Origin: Streptomyces sp. NRRL B-1347 | GTDB taxonomy: Bacteria; Actinomycetota; Actinomycetes; Streptomycetales; Streptomycetaceae | Direction: 5' to 3' | DNA: 64,000 nt | NCBI RefSeq assembly: GCF_000720325.1 | Contig: NZ_JOJM01000030.1 | Span: forward strand, 20,237 to 84,236 | Shown: positions 10,204-18,811 of the stretch, in pieces | Layout of the letters: every line of letters begins with the position of its first letter | Numbering within the stretch: the first letter of the stretch is position 1 | Notes under the pieces: generated by a model | What the model saw: the letters and a program-made list of their open reading frames with translations, nothing else | Databases searched by the model: none | What the model was told of the DNA's origin: nothing | Program-made: the position numbers and the translations under genes

Positions 10204-11109
10204 ATGTCCTTCACTACACACCCCCGCTCACCGCACCGAAGACTGCCCTACCGGCTGACCGTCCTGGTCTCCGTGACGGCGCTGGCCCTGTACGGCATGC
10301 TCGCCGTGGCCAGCTCCGCTCAGGCGTCCGCCGCCACAGCGAGAGCGGCCCAGGCTCTGGGAATCAACGTGGCGAAGTTGGCGTCGCCGACCACGGTCTC
10401 GGCCCCCGGCGAGACGGTGACGTACTCGTACCTGGTGACCAACGACGGCGACGAGCCCCTGACCAATGTGGTGGTCACGGATACGTTCACCGCCCCCGCG
10501 GGCCCGCCGGTCACCGTCACCTGTCCGCAGAGCACGCTGGGTCCGCTCGGTGACACCTTCACCGACACCGTGACCGTCACCAACAACGGCCCCGGCAGCG
10601 CCTCCTCGGTCACCACCTCCGTCACCTACACGGGCACCGCCGCCACCGTGGGCTCCGCGACCGCCAGCCAGGGCACCTGCGCGCCCAGCGGCTCCACGGT
10701 GAACTGCACCCTCGGCTCCCTGGCCAACGGCGCCTCGGCCACAGTGGAAATCACCGTCGAACCCGCGGCGACCGGCACGGTCACCACGACCGCCACCACC
10801 AGCGCCACCGAAAACGACCCGGTACCCGGCAACAACGACGCCACCGAGTCCACCACCGTCAACAACGCCAACGGCTGCACCATCACCGGCACCTCCGGCA
10901 GCGAAACGATCACCGGCACCAACGGCAGCGACGTGATCTGCGCACTCGGCGGCAACGACACCGTCCACGCCGACAACGGCGACGACACCGTCTACGGCGG
11001 CAACGGCAACGACACCATCCACGCAGGAACCGGCGACGACACCGCCGACGGCGGCAGCGGCACCGACACCTGTCCCGGCACCGAACACCCCACCAGCTGC
11101 ACCGCATAG
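10204..11109 (+). CDS. secreted DUF11-type protein with RTX-like C-terminal repeats
   Basis: A 301-aa exported protein. ATG 10204 follows AAGGAG at 10190-10195. The signal peptide has a basic start (HRRLPYR), a hydrophobic core (LTVLVSVTALALYGMLAV) and an AxA-type cut after SSAQASA. Residues about 50-220 form two conserved-repeat (DUF11) Ig-like modules (TVSAPGETVTYSYLVTNDGD; VTNNGPGSASSVTTSV). The C-terminus has short Gly/Asp/Asn-rich repeats of the GGNDTVHADNGDDTVYGG type, like RTX calcium-binding nonapeptides, ending in a Cys-containing tail. The first DUF11 module looks shortened. Likely a calcium-binding cell-surface or secreted structural protein; the specific role is unknown. Confidence 0.8.
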   Translation: MSFTTHPRSPHRRLPYRLTVLVSVTALALYGMLAVASSAQASAATARAAQALGINVAKLASPTTVSAPGETVTYSYLVTNDGDEPLTNVVVTDTFTAPAGPPVTVTCPQSTLGPLGDTFTDTVTVTNNGPGSASSVTTSVTYTGTAATVGSATASQGTCAPSGSTVNCTLGSLANGASATVEITVEPAATGTVTTTATTSATENDPVPGNNDATESTTVNNANGCTITGTSGSETITGTNGSDVICALGGNDTVHADNGDDTVYGGNGNDTIHAGTGDDTADGGSGTDTCPGTEHPTSCTA

Positions 11110-11137
11110 AACCACCCGCACCACAGCCACACCACCA

Positions 11138-11170
11138 CTGCAGCCGACCGAACCCACCGGCCGGCTGCAG
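11138..11170. terminator. probable terminator hairpin
   Basis: CTGCAGCCG (11138-11146) pairs perfectly with CGGCTGCAG (11162-11170) around a 15-base loop. It sits 28 bases after the stop of the secreted DUF11 gene and before the convergent radical SAM gene, so it could stop transcription from either side. There is no T-run, as is common in Streptomyces. Confidence 0.6.
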
Positions 11171-11267
11171 CCACGAATCCGCGCACGCCGCATTTCGTCG
11201 TAACCGCACGCAAGAGCGCTCACGACAAGGTTCGGAGAGCGCCATCACTCCGGTTCACACCCTGCCC

Positions 11268-11630
11268 TTACATGTAGGCGAGGACGATTCGACTGTCTTG
11301 CTTGGTGATGCCGTGCCCTGTAGGCAGGTCGGATTCCGGCATCGTGACAGGGCGCACGCTCAACGGCGGCACCGCGGTGCGGTCCCCGCTCCAAGCCGCA
11401 ATGTGGGCGGCGTCGCTCATCAGGCGCCGCGGCGTCTTCATCTCGAAGTTGTCGAACAGATGGCGCACGCAGTAGCCGCACTCCAGGGGGCACCCGACGA
11501 TCCAGTTCAGCGACAGCCCCGACTTGCGGTACTCGATCACGTCGGCGAGCTCCGGCTTGAGCACGCCGATCTGCTCCGTGGTCAGGATGGGCAGCGCACG
11601 CCGGGTGCCGGTCTGGGGTGTGCTGGTCAT
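11268..11630 (-). CDS. truncated radical SAM protein
   Basis: A 120-aa protein with the radical SAM cluster motif CPLECGYC (CxxxCxxC), preceded by YRKSGLSLNWIVG and followed by RHLFDNFEMKTPRRLMSD. This is only the N-terminal part of a radical SAM TIM barrel, which normally needs about 200 aa or more. After AAHIAAW the sequence changes character and ends, which suggests an internal deletion or replaced 3' end. Its ATG overlaps the NDP-kinase stop by one base (TGATG), so it was part of that operon. It can probably bind a 4Fe-4S cluster at most; catalytic function is doubtful. Confidence 0.7.
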   Translation of the reverse strand: MTSTPQTGTRRALPILTTEQIGVLKPELADVIEYRKSGLSLNWIVGCPLECGYCVRHLFDNFEMKTPRRLMSDAAHIAAWSGDRTAVPPLSVRPVTMPESDLPTGHGITKQDSRIVLAYM

Positions 11631-12208
11631 CAGGAGTCCCCCTTCAAAGGGTGGGAGGTCATCGTGGGCTGGTGGGGTGTGCAGCACGGGGGTGTGAGGA
11701 GCTGGTTGAGCCGGGCGCCGTACCAGGTGCCGAAGTCCCGGCGGGCGGCTGCGGGATCGTCGGAGGTGTGGACGAGGTTGCGGACCAGGCGCTGTTCGGC
11801 GCGGGCCACGGCCAGGCTGTCGTGGCCGAGGTCGCCGCGGAGCGTGCCGGGCACGGCCATGGTGGGGTCGGTGTGCCCGACGAGCTGCCGTAGCCGGGCG
11901 TGCAGGTCCCGCTCGCCGTGGGCGAGCGCCACCGACCCGGCGGTGCGCGAACGCCGTGTCCAGCAGAGCGGGAAGGTCCCCCGGGCCCGCTTGGCGTCGG
12001 TGAGCAGGTCGCGGTAGACGACGTGCGCCTGCCAGGGCTCGGCCACCATGTCCCGCCGCTCCGACACGGTGATCCCGGCATCGCTGATCCGGGCCAGCAC
12101 CGTCTCGACCAGGCTCCGTTCGACCGCGTCCGGCTTGCACAGGATGACCGCCCACCGGGCGAAGTCGGTCCCCTCGACGACCGCGCCGCCGCGCGGACCG
12201 GCGCTCAC
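11630..12208 (-). CDS. nucleoside-diphosphate kinase-like protein
   Basis: A 192-aa NDP-kinase-type protein, longer than the usual 140 aa or so. It opens with FARWAVILCKPDAVERSLVE, the NDK beta-1 signature, and carries the phosphate-accepting His in NLVHTSDD (NxxHxSD). An insertion lies between these. GTG 12208 overlaps the stop of the thymidylate-synthase-like gene (GTGA), and its own stop overlaps the radical SAM start. NDP kinases swap gamma-phosphates between nucleotides; next to a thymidylate-synthase-like and a radical SAM gene, a part in modified-nucleotide metabolism is plausible but unproven. Confidence 0.8.
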   Translation of the reverse strand: MSAGPRGGAVVEGTDFARWAVILCKPDAVERSLVETVLARISDAGITVSERRDMVAEPWQAHVVYRDLLTDAKRARGTFPLCWTRRSRTAGSVALAHGERDLHARLRQLVGHTDPTMAVPGTLRGDLGHDSLAVARAEQRLVRNLVHTSDDPAAARRDFGTWYGARLNQLLTPPCCTPHQPTMTSHPLKGDS

Positions 12209-12720
12209 CGCGGACCCCCGGCCGCCGCGCAGGCCTCCCAGCGGCGGGCGGCCAGCCACCGCAGCGCCGGATCCAGCGCACCGAGGATGTCCGGGCTGAC
12301 GGCCACGGTGTGCTCGTGCCGGATCTGCCGGTACAGCTCGAACAGCAGCAGCACCTGCTCGAAAGGCGAGACCTCCTCGCCGGGTGCCGGGGTGAGCAGG
12401 GTGTGCCCGTAGGCCGAGCCGCCCAGGTTCACGCCGTCGGCGGAGCTGGCGCCCATGGACGGGGCGTAGTAGCCGATCATCTCCAGGTCCCGGCGCCCGG
12501 CCAGGTACCACAGGGCCTCGGCGTACTGGAACACCGGATTCGCCCCGCGCGTGGCCAGGTAGGGCAGGCGCTGGCGGGGATCGGGCAGGCGGAAGGCGAC
12601 ACCGATCACCTCGCGCGCGGGATTCCCGCGCGCGTCGATGCGGTGCTCGTACTGGGTGGTGGCGAGCCTGAGCAGCGCCAGGTAGGCGTCCTCGACGCTG
12701 CGGAAGACAGGCGTATGCAT
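12205..12720 (-). CDS. thymidylate synthase-like protein, internally shortened
   Basis: A 171-aa protein that resembles the N-terminal half of thymidylate synthase or nucleotide hydroxymethylase families (SVEDAYLALLRLA, REVIGVAFRLPDP, NPVFQYAEALWYLAGRRDLEMIG, then SAYGHTLL). The central region that should hold the catalytic Cys, Arg and nucleotide-binding Asn is absent; the sequence jumps to a C-terminal helix region (QVLLLFELYRQIRHEHT). An in-frame deletion is the simple explanation. ATG 12720 has GGAG eight bases ahead. Without the catalytic Cys it cannot be a normal synthase. Confidence 0.65.
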   Translation of the reverse strand: MHTPVFRSVEDAYLALLRLATTQYEHRIDARGNPAREVIGVAFRLPDPRQRLPYLATRGANPVFQYAEALWYLAGRRDLEMIGYYAPSMGASSADGVNLGGSAYGHTLLTPAPGEEVSPFEQVLLLFELYRQIRHEHTVAVSPDILGALDPALRWLAARRWEACAAAGGPR

Positions 12721-12889
12721 GAGGTGACTCCGAAGACAGGCCCGGCCGCGCCGTGCGGCCGGAGGCAGACTGGGGGCGGTGCGTCCAGGACAGCGCGCAC
12801 CGGACACGCGTGGAGATCGACTTGCAGACGGTGCACACGAGGTGCGCCAGGTGCGCGGGGCCTTGACCGCCGCGGCGTCTCGGGCAGGC

Positions 12890-12918
12890 CCTTCGGTGGC
12901 GCCGTCCACCACCGAAGG
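12890..12918. terminator. hairpin, 10-bp stem
   Basis: CCTTCGGTGG (12890-12899) and CCACCGAAGG (12909-12918) form a perfect 10-bp stem with a 9-base loop. It lies in the 511-base gene-free stretch between the STAND gene and the thymidylate-synthase-like gene, both read on the minus strand. Confidence 0.55.
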
Positions 12919-12961
12919 GTGGGGCGCAACGCCTTGACGGTGGTGTGCTGCGAGGGGTGGT

Positions 12962-13006
12962 GCCCTCTCCACCGGCTTGTCTGGTTCCCCCGCCGGTGGA
13001 GAGGGC
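12962..13006. terminator. strong hairpin, 15-bp stem
   Basis: GCCCTCTCCACCGGC (12962-12976) pairs perfectly with its complement at 12992-13006 around a 15-base loop. With the hairpin at 12890 it makes a tandem pair that probably ends transcription of the operon coming from 17.1 kb. The rest of 12721-13231 holds no gene that can be supported. Confidence 0.65.
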
Positions 13007-13231
13007 GCGGCCGGCCGCCGTGTCCCCATGTCTGGGCGGCCGGGACGCCCTGGTGTCGCGTCCCGAAGCGACAGGCGCCGCTTCCTCCGCTGCGACTCGG
13101 CGCGCCCGCTGAGGGTGCGGCGCTGCCAGAGGACGGGGGAGCGGAGAGGAAGCCCGCTGGTGGGCCGCTCGGCGCCATGGGTCCGTCACCTCCACGGCAC
13201 CGAGCGGCGGTTGAAGGGCCGCTGCCTGCGG

Positions 13232-15403
13232 TCAGAGGGCGGGCGAGGCGCGCTCGTCGGGCAGCGTCTTGAGGAGGTCGGCCAGCTCGTCGGCATCGTG
13301 CGCGCTGGAGGTCTGGTAGAGCGCGAGCGCTGCCGTGTAGTAGTCGCGGGCGGCCTCCAGGTCGTCCTCCCGTGCTGCGAAGTTCCCGCGGACCCGCAGG
13401 AGCCGGGCCTGCCCGGACAGGGTGCCGGTGGTGCGGAAGTCGGCCTCGGCCAGGTCGAGCAGATCCCGCACCCGAGCCGAGCAGGGGCCATACGGCGGGG
13501 CGTAGGCCTCCGCGAGGAGCAGCGCCGCGCGACCTGCGTTGATCAGGTCACCCGCGGCACGGAGGTCGACGTGGGCGGGGCCCGCGTGGTCGGAGGCCTC
13601 GGTCACCCGTCCGTTCTCCAGCTCGATCTGCCCCAGAATGATGCGGGTCAACGCCGTTGCCCGGCGGTCTCCGATTTCCTGGCGGATCTCCAGGGCCTCG
13701 CGCAGCAGGGCTACGGCGGTGACCTGGTCTCCCTGCCCTTTGGCACACAGGGCCATCTCGTGGGTGGCCTGCCCCTCACTGCGTCGGTCGCCGTCCTCGC
13801 GGGCCAGGGCGAAGGCGCGTGTAGCCCACGTGAGGCCGTCGCCGAAACGGCGCAGCCCCCGCAGCGCGATGACGCCGGTGGTCAGCATCTCCCGCTGTGC
13901 CATCCGGTCCCCGCACGCCTCCGCCGCCGCCACGCCCAGGCGGTGCAGTTCGCAGGAGAGTTCGTGCAGACGCAGGATGTGGAAGCCGGGCCAGGCGGCG
14001 TGCACGAGCTGCCAGACCATGGGGTGCCACTGCCGCCGAGCGGCCTCACGCACCATCTGCGCCAGGTCGTCCATGTGCGCCCCGACCCATAGGCGTGCGC
14101 CGCGTTCCTCGTCGCCGTCGCCCTGGCTGAAGTCCACGGGCGGGACGGGGCGTGTCAGGGTGCGGTCCAGGGTGCGGTGGTGGGGGGTCAGGATTCGTTC
14201 GGCGCGCGTGAACGTGGCCAGCAGCCATTCCCCCGTGCCGCGCACAGCGTCTTGGACCGCCTTGTTGCCGTCCGCCTGCGCGGCGTGCTGTTGGGCGTGG
14301 GGGCGGACCTCGTCGTGGAACCTGTAGGACGTGCCGTTGCGGCCGGGCCGATGGCCGAGGGGTTCCAGGAGGCGGGCGCCGGCGAGGTGGTGCAGGGCGG
14401 CGGCCGCCTGGTCGGGGGTGAGGTCGCAGGCGCGGGCGGCGGTATCGGTGTCGAACTCGGTCAGCGGCACCATGCTCAGCAGCCGGTAGACCCGGCGGGC
14501 GGTGTCGTCGGGTAAGCCGTCGCAGGCCTGATCCAGTACGGACGTCACGGTCCGGGGTCCTTCCGGGCGAAGGGGCGAAGTGCTGGTGTGGGACAGGGCG
14601 TGAGCGAGCGTGGAGAGCCCTGCGGTGGAGCGGGTGGAGGCGCTGGTGGCGGCCACGACCAGGGGCAGGGGCAGATACGCGCAGCGCGCCGCGATCGTCC
14701 CGAGGGCAGCGCGCTGGCCGCGGGCCCGGTCTCTGCCGGCGATCCGGGCCATGAGCCGTTCGGCTGCCGCGGGGTCGAGGGGCTCCAGGTCGTAGGGGAA
14801 GGCCCCGTGGGCGTTCAGGGCGTCCAGCGGCTCGCGCGAGGTGGCGACGACCAGGTGTCCCGGACCGCCGGGAAGCAGCGCAAGGACCTGGTCGGCGCGG
14901 GCGTTGTCCAGCAGGACGCCCAGGCGGCGGCCGTAGCTGGCCGAGCGCCACCAAGCGGCAAGTTCGTGCACATCGTCGGCGTCCGGGCGGTGGCCCAGCG
15001 CGCGCAGGAAGTGCCGCAGCACCCGCCGCACGACGGCCGCCGCGGGCTCCCCGGGCGGGCTGCTCAGCTCGGCGTACACCTGTCCGTCCGGGCAGTCACC
15101 ACAGCGGTCGGTCAGCCACTTGGTGGCCAGCCCGGTCTTGCCCACCCCTCCCGGGCCGCTGATGACCACAAGGGCCGAGGCATAGTCCGGGCAGGCCTTG
15201 GCCGCGTCGCTCAACTCGCGCAGCGCCGACTTCCGGTCCGTCCAGGTCGCGGGAACCGGCAGGAGCTGCCGGGGCGGCGGAGGCACCACGGGCGCCAGAG
15301 CGTGCAGATGGACGGATCCGATCTCCCCGGCCTGAACCACCGGGGCACTGACGGAGGACTGCTGCAGGTGGTTGCGCGTCGTCCCCGCGCGGCCGCCGCT
15401 CAT
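13232..15403 (-). CDS. STAND-type NTPase with C-terminal TPR repeats (AfsR/NB-ARC-like, no SARP domain)
   Basis: A 723-aa signalling NTPase. Walker A is VVISGPGGVGKTGLA (about residue 83), Walker B lies in RLGVLLDNA, and a sensor-like VVATSREPL follows, as in NB-ARC proteins of the AfsR group. A winged-helix-like region (about 290-390) precedes helical repeats typical of TPR from about 480 (RRFGDGLTWATRAFALARE, TAVALLREALEIRQEIGD, LEAARDYYTAALALYQ). No DNA-binding domain is visible at the N-terminus. ATG 15403 overlaps the DUF5999 stop by four bases. A role as regulator or sensor of this operon is inferred. Confidence 0.85.
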   Translation of the reverse strand: MSGGRAGTTRNHLQQSSVSAPVVQAGEIGSVHLHALAPVVPPPPRQLLPVPATWTDRKSALRELSDAAKACPDYASALVVISGPGGVGKTGLATKWLTDRCGDCPDGQVYAELSSPPGEPAAAVVRRVLRHFLRALGHRPDADDVHELAAWWRSASYGRRLGVLLDNARADQVLALLPGGPGHLVVATSREPLDALNAHGAFPYDLEPLDPAAAERLMARIAGRDRARGQRAALGTIAARCAYLPLPLVVAATSASTRSTAGLSTLAHALSHTSTSPLRPEGPRTVTSVLDQACDGLPDDTARRVYRLLSMVPLTEFDTDTAARACDLTPDQAAAALHHLAGARLLEPLGHRPGRNGTSYRFHDEVRPHAQQHAAQADGNKAVQDAVRGTGEWLLATFTRAERILTPHHRTLDRTLTRPVPPVDFSQGDGDEERGARLWVGAHMDDLAQMVREAARRQWHPMVWQLVHAAWPGFHILRLHELSCELHRLGVAAAEACGDRMAQREMLTTGVIALRGLRRFGDGLTWATRAFALAREDGDRRSEGQATHEMALCAKGQGDQVTAVALLREALEIRQEIGDRRATALTRIILGQIELENGRVTEASDHAGPAHVDLRAAGDLINAGRAALLLAEAYAPPYGPCSARVRDLLDLAEADFRTTGTLSGQARLLRVRGNFAAREDDLEAARDYYTAALALYQTSSAHDADELADLLKTLPDERASPAL

Positions 15404-15600
15404 GCCGCCACCTTGCGGGTGTCGGTGGGCCGGTGCGGAGCGACGACCTCTCCATTGGGCAGCAGCTCACCGGTGTCCTCGAAGACCAGGACCCCGTTGC
15501 ACAGCAGGCTCCAGCCCTGCTCCGGGTGGTGCGCCACCAGGAGCGCGGCTTCCCGGTCGGTGGCCTCCGCGGTGGGGCACGGCGGCTGGTGCTCGCACAT
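15400..15600 (-). CDS. DUF5999 family small protein
   Basis: A 66-aa protein matching a small family very common in Streptomyces (begins MCEHQPPCPTAEATDRE, centre HHPEQGWSLLCNGVLVFEDTG). Function unknown. The Cys/His content at the start could bind a metal. The 4-base ATGA overlap with the STAND gene shows the two are translated together, and 82 bases separate it from the methyltransferase upstream. Confidence 0.8.
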   Translation of the reverse strand: MCEHQPPCPTAEATDREAALLVAHHPEQGWSLLCNGVLVFEDTGELLPNGEVVAPHRPTDTRKVAA

Positions 15601-15682
15601 CGTGTCACGGCCCTTCTGCTTATCGGGGAAGCGGCGGCACAGGCGGTGGGCGGCCGCGTACCGGCCGCAACAGTGTGCGCGG

Positions 15683-16288
15683 CTAGCCATGAGGGCCCTG
15701 CAGCACAACCGCGGCCACGTTCCGGTCGCGCAGGCAGTTGTGCCGGGCCCACTGGACGTTGCCGAGCAGGCTGTCGAGCTGCGTCTGTGACAGCGCCCGG
15801 CGGTAGGGGTCTACGTCCACGGCCCCCTCTGCGCCGGGCTGCCCATCGGCGACCGGAGTGAGGATGTACAGGGCTCCGTCGCGCGTCAGCCAGCGGGCGA
15901 CGTCGGTGAGGAACCGCGCGACGTCGAAGTACGCCAGGGAGAAGCGGCAGGTGACCAGGTCCAGACTCCGGGGCGACAAGCTCGTCGGAATCGAGTCGCC
16001 GTTGACGTCGTAGGACTTGTACGCCATCGCGGGATGCTCCTGGAGCCGGGCCTGGCGCAGCGCCTCGGGAGAGTAGTCGTAGCCGGTGACACGCGCGGCG
16101 CCCCACTGGGCGAGCTGGCGAGTCCACTTACCCGTGCCGCACCCGAGGTCGGCCACCCGCAGTCCTCGCGCGCTGGGCGCCATCAGCAGGAACCGCTCCA
16201 GCTCCTTCTGGCTCGGCAACACATCCCCACGACCGGTCGTGTATCGGTAATCCCAGGCTGCTGGGGTGATTTGCGTGCGATAGGTCAT
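15683..16288 (-). CDS. class I SAM-dependent methyltransferase
   Basis: A 201-aa methyltransferase with SAM motif I VADLGCGTGKW, an acidic residue in GYDYSPEA, motif II/III region LDLVTCRFSLAYF and a later GALYILTPVADG. The start at 16288 overlaps the stop of the 64-aa peptide gene (ATGA), so the methyltransferase is translated immediately after that peptide. That coupling makes the peptide, or a product built on it, the first substrate to test. Other options are a small metabolite or a tRNA/protein target. Confidence 0.8.
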   Translation of the reverse strand: MTYRTQITPAAWDYRYTTGRGDVLPSQKELERFLLMAPSARGLRVADLGCGTGKWTRQLAQWGAARVTGYDYSPEALRQARLQEHPAMAYKSYDVNGDSIPTSLSPRSLDLVTCRFSLAYFDVARFLTDVARWLTRDGALYILTPVADGQPGAEGAVDVDPYRRALSQTQLDSLLGNVQWARHNCLRDRNVAAVVLQGPHG

Positions 16289-16479
16289 CTCACGCCCCCC
16301 GCCGGAGCGGCCATGGGGTACGGCAGTGTCGCCTGCACGGTGATCGCGGCGAAGTAGGGGAAGCACACGCTCAGGGCCCGCACGGGCGCGTTCAGCACGA
16401 CAGGCACGGTCAGATCCGACGCTGTGACTGGAGGAGTAGAGGGTGGGACCAGACGGAGTGGGGAGGATGGAGTGGACAT
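16285..16479 (-). CDS. 64-aa proline-rich hydrophobic peptide, possible RiPP precursor
   Basis: Small gene too unusual to assign. ATG 16479 has GAGG six bases ahead. The peptide starts MSTPSSPLRLVPPSTPP, has one Cys in SVCFPYFAAI, and ends APAGGVR. It is rich in Pro, Val and Ala with no charged leader. The 4-base overlap with a methyltransferase gene supports real translation. It could be a modified-peptide precursor, a small membrane peptide or a regulatory protein. I do not recognise a family. Confidence 0.5.
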   Translation of the reverse strand: MSTPSSPLRLVPPSTPPVTASDLTVPVVLNAPVRALSVCFPYFAAITVQATLPYPMAAPAGGVR

Positions 16480-16587
16480 CAGGGCCTCATGAGGGAGTCG
16501 GAGGGGCCAACAGCAGGTGCGGACGAAGGCCGGCTGGGGAGGGAGAGTGCCACGCAGCGGAGCGTCACGACGGGCCGATAGGCGCAG

Positions 16588-17130
16588 CTACATGGCGTGC
16601 ATGGCCCTTGCTGGGTGGGGAGGTGGAAAGGGGCGGTGCCGCTCCAGCGCCTGGTGCAACATCACTGGCCCGACGAGGTGCGTCTGCCGCGCCCCGGCGA
16701 AGGGCCGCATCCAGTACCGGCCGGGTGGTGCCTGCCGATCCGGGGGTGGGATGCGTAGAGTCCCGCCCCCGAAGCACTGAGCATCACGGCAGACCCAGCG
16801 CCTGGCGGTGCGAGGCGGCACCAGGGCGATGAACCGGTCCTCACGGATCGCCTTGCCCATCGAGGCGATGACGGGCCCGCAGCCAGGGTGTTGCGTCGTG
16901 TCCAGTTCGTGGATGACCGCGAGGCCGCGGCGCCCTGCGGAGAAGACCACGACGTCGAACAGGGTCCCGACCGGCACCACTACCTCCGCGTGGGCGGTCG
17001 TCTCCAGGAGAGCGCGTACTGCAGCGTCGTCAACGCCTCTCAGGGATCGGACTGCGACGGCCAGCTCGGCCATGTCCGTGGCGGCCGTACGACCCATGGG
17101 CGACATCGCAGGAGAGACGACCGTGGTCAT
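16588..17130 (-). CDS. hypothetical protein with possible prim-pol-like N-terminal core
   Basis: A 180-aa protein. ATG 17130 follows AAGGAGG at ideal spacing, so translation is well supported. The stretch VVVPVGTLFDVVVFSAGRRGLAV recalls the start of bifunctional DNA primase/polymerase-like proteins of Streptomyces, but no catalytic Asp pair is clear. The C-terminus is basic and Pro-rich (HRPFPPPHPARAMHAM). It is the first gene of the minus-strand run that continues into the 64-aa peptide, 108 bases downstream. Function unknown. Confidence 0.6.
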   Translation of the reverse strand: MTTVVSPAMSPMGRTAATDMAELAVAVRSLRGVDDAAVRALLETTAHAEVVVPVGTLFDVVVFSAGRRGLAVIHELDTTQHPGCGPVIASMGKAIREDRFIALVPPRTARRWVCRDAQCFGGGTLRIPPPDRQAPPGRYWMRPFAGARQTHLVGPVMLHQALERHRPFPPPHPARAMHAM

Positions 17131-17443
17131 CTGCGACCTCCTTGTCAGCAGGGGCTTGTGCCACGGCCGCGTGGAGGGAGGGGGCTGGTGCGCCAGGGAG
17201 AGAAGACGTCGGAGCGTGGAATCAGCTCTTAGCTCTCGCCCGTACCGCCCAGGGAGCGTCCGTGGGACCTCGCAGTCTGGGGCCATACGACGCGCGTTTC
17301 GAGAGGCATTTCGCCAGCATCTTCCAATGTCTTGGAGCGAAACGAAGCATCTTGGGATCCCCGGTTAACTTCCCTGCCGCTGAAGCGTTTTGCTGTCTAG
17401 CGTGTAGAGGGAGTACGCACGTATCGAGGTCCTGGAGGGTGGC
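17131..17443. other. divergent promoter region
   Basis: About 310 bases between two divergent genes with good ribosome sites at both edges (AAGGAGG for the minus gene, GGAGGG for the plus gene). No coding frame is convincing. Lower GC around 17320-17415 is consistent with promoters. Confidence 0.5.
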
Positions 17444-18811
17444 ATGCACGGCGGTTCCCGCAGTCTCTTCAATATGCTCATCACCGAGCGCCACTGGCAA
17501 GACTTTGAGGTATTTGTCCGGAAGTATCGTCAGGCGGCCAAGGAACTCGCCGAGTCGGAAGGGCCCGCCTCGCTGGCCACGGCCACTGTCTCGGAATGGC
17601 AGTTCACACGCTGGGTACGCGGCGAGACGCGGCGCCCCCACAGGGACGCCCGCCGGATCCTGGCGTACCTGTTCCGCCCCATCCCCGTCGGGAACCTGTT
17701 CGCCCCACCCCTGTCCGTTCCGGCCGACACCCGGGGATCCGTCACTGAAGACGATCGCGGAGAATCCGGTGCGGAGGAACTGGGCCGGGAGGAGGACATG
17801 GTGACGGACGCCGCCAGCGAGTCAGCCGAGTGGGCTGCCCGCGTGGAGAGCAGCAACGTGGGCCCCCACACCATGGAGCAGCTCGAAGCCGATATCCGCC
17901 GGATAGTCACCACCTACCCCAACCGACCCGTCGAGCCGCTCTTCCATGAAGTGCGAGGACTCCGCAACAGGGCCTTCGAACTCCTGGAGGGGCGTCAACC
18001 ACCCCACTTCACGAGCGACTTGTACGTCGCCGCGGGGGTGCTGTGCGGCATCCTCGCGAACGCGTCTTTCGACCTCGGACGCTACGAGGCAGCTGAGACC
18101 CAGGCACGTACCGCGTTCATGTGCGCCGAGCTGGCCGGCCATAACGGGCTGCGTGCATGGGTCCGTGGTCTGCAAGCGCTGGTGGCCTACTGGGGCGGAC
18201 GAGCGGCTGTGGCGGTCCGGCTCGCCGATTCCGGAGCTGATTTCAGCCCGGAGAGCGGGACGGCACACATTCGTCTCGCCAGCATCAAGGCCCGCGCCTA
18301 CGGCCAGCTCAACCATTCCACGGAGGCGATCACCGCGCTGAGGGATGCTGAGAACATGCGTGAACTTCTCACCGACGGGGACGACCTGCCCGGCGGGATG
18401 ATGGCTTTCCCGTTCGAGAAACAGCGGTTCTACGCCAGCAGCACCCACCTCTGGCTCGGGCCCGCTCACCTGGAAGAGGCCGAGGCCGCGGCAGACGAGG
18501 CGGTCAGCATGTTCGAGAGCGCCCCTCCGCAGAAGCGCCGCCTCGGGGAGATGTCCCTGGCCCGCATGGACCTTGCGCTCGCCCGGCTGGGCCGGGGAGA
18601 AATCGAAGGCGCGGCGCACCAGGTCCACGCAGTACTGGAGAGCAACTCCCGCCGAGGAACAGAGAGCGTCCGCAAACGACTGAGCCACTTCACCAGCACG
18701 CTCGCCCAGCACCCGAGCTCTACGAGTCCGACCGCGATAGGGCTGCGCGAAGCACTCCTCGCCCACCAGCATCGCAGCACGCCCACTTTGCCCTGTGGAG
18801 GATCGCAATGA
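17444..18811 (+). CDS. helical-repeat transcriptional regulator-like protein
   Basis: A 455-aa soluble protein. The first 80 residues (LITERHWQDFEVFVRKY, SEWQFTRWVRGETRRPHRDARRILAYLF) look like an XRE-like helix-turn-helix region as found in Streptomyces regulators with TPR-like C-termini. Residues 150-420 are helical repeats (RNRAFELLEGR, YEAAETQARTAFMCAELAGH, HLEEAEAAADEAVSMFES). ATG 17444 follows GGAGGG by five bases. Its stop overlaps the next gene by four bases. It probably controls the adjacent oxidoreductase or the divergent peptide operon; this is inferred from position. Confidence 0.7.
   Translation: MHGGSRSLFNMLITERHWQDFEVFVRKYRQAAKELAESEGPASLATATVSEWQFTRWVRGETRRPHRDARRILAYLFRPIPVGNLFAPPLSVPADTRGSVTEDDRGESGAEELGREEDMVTDAASESAEWAARVESSNVGPHTMEQLEADIRRIVTTYPNRPVEPLFHEVRGLRNRAFELLEGRQPPHFTSDLYVAAGVLCGILANASFDLGRYEAAETQARTAFMCAELAGHNGLRAWVRGLQALVAYWGGRAAVAVRLADSGADFSPESGTAHIRLASIKARAYGQLNHSTEAITALRDAENMRELLTDGDDLPGGMMAFPFEKQRFYASSTHLWLGPAHLEEAEAAADEAVSMFESAPPQKRRLGEMSLARMDLALARLGRGEIEGAAHQVHAVLESNSRRGTESVRKRLSHFTSTLAQHPSSTSPTAIGLREALLAHQHRSTPTLPCGGSQ

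Noticed and set aside
11630..13195. A 521-aa fused protein on the minus strand
   Set aside because: Only the last 192 residues are NDP-kinase-like; the rest is Arg-rich shadow sequence over the thymidylate-synthase-like gene and a gene-free region. GTG 12208 fits as the true start.
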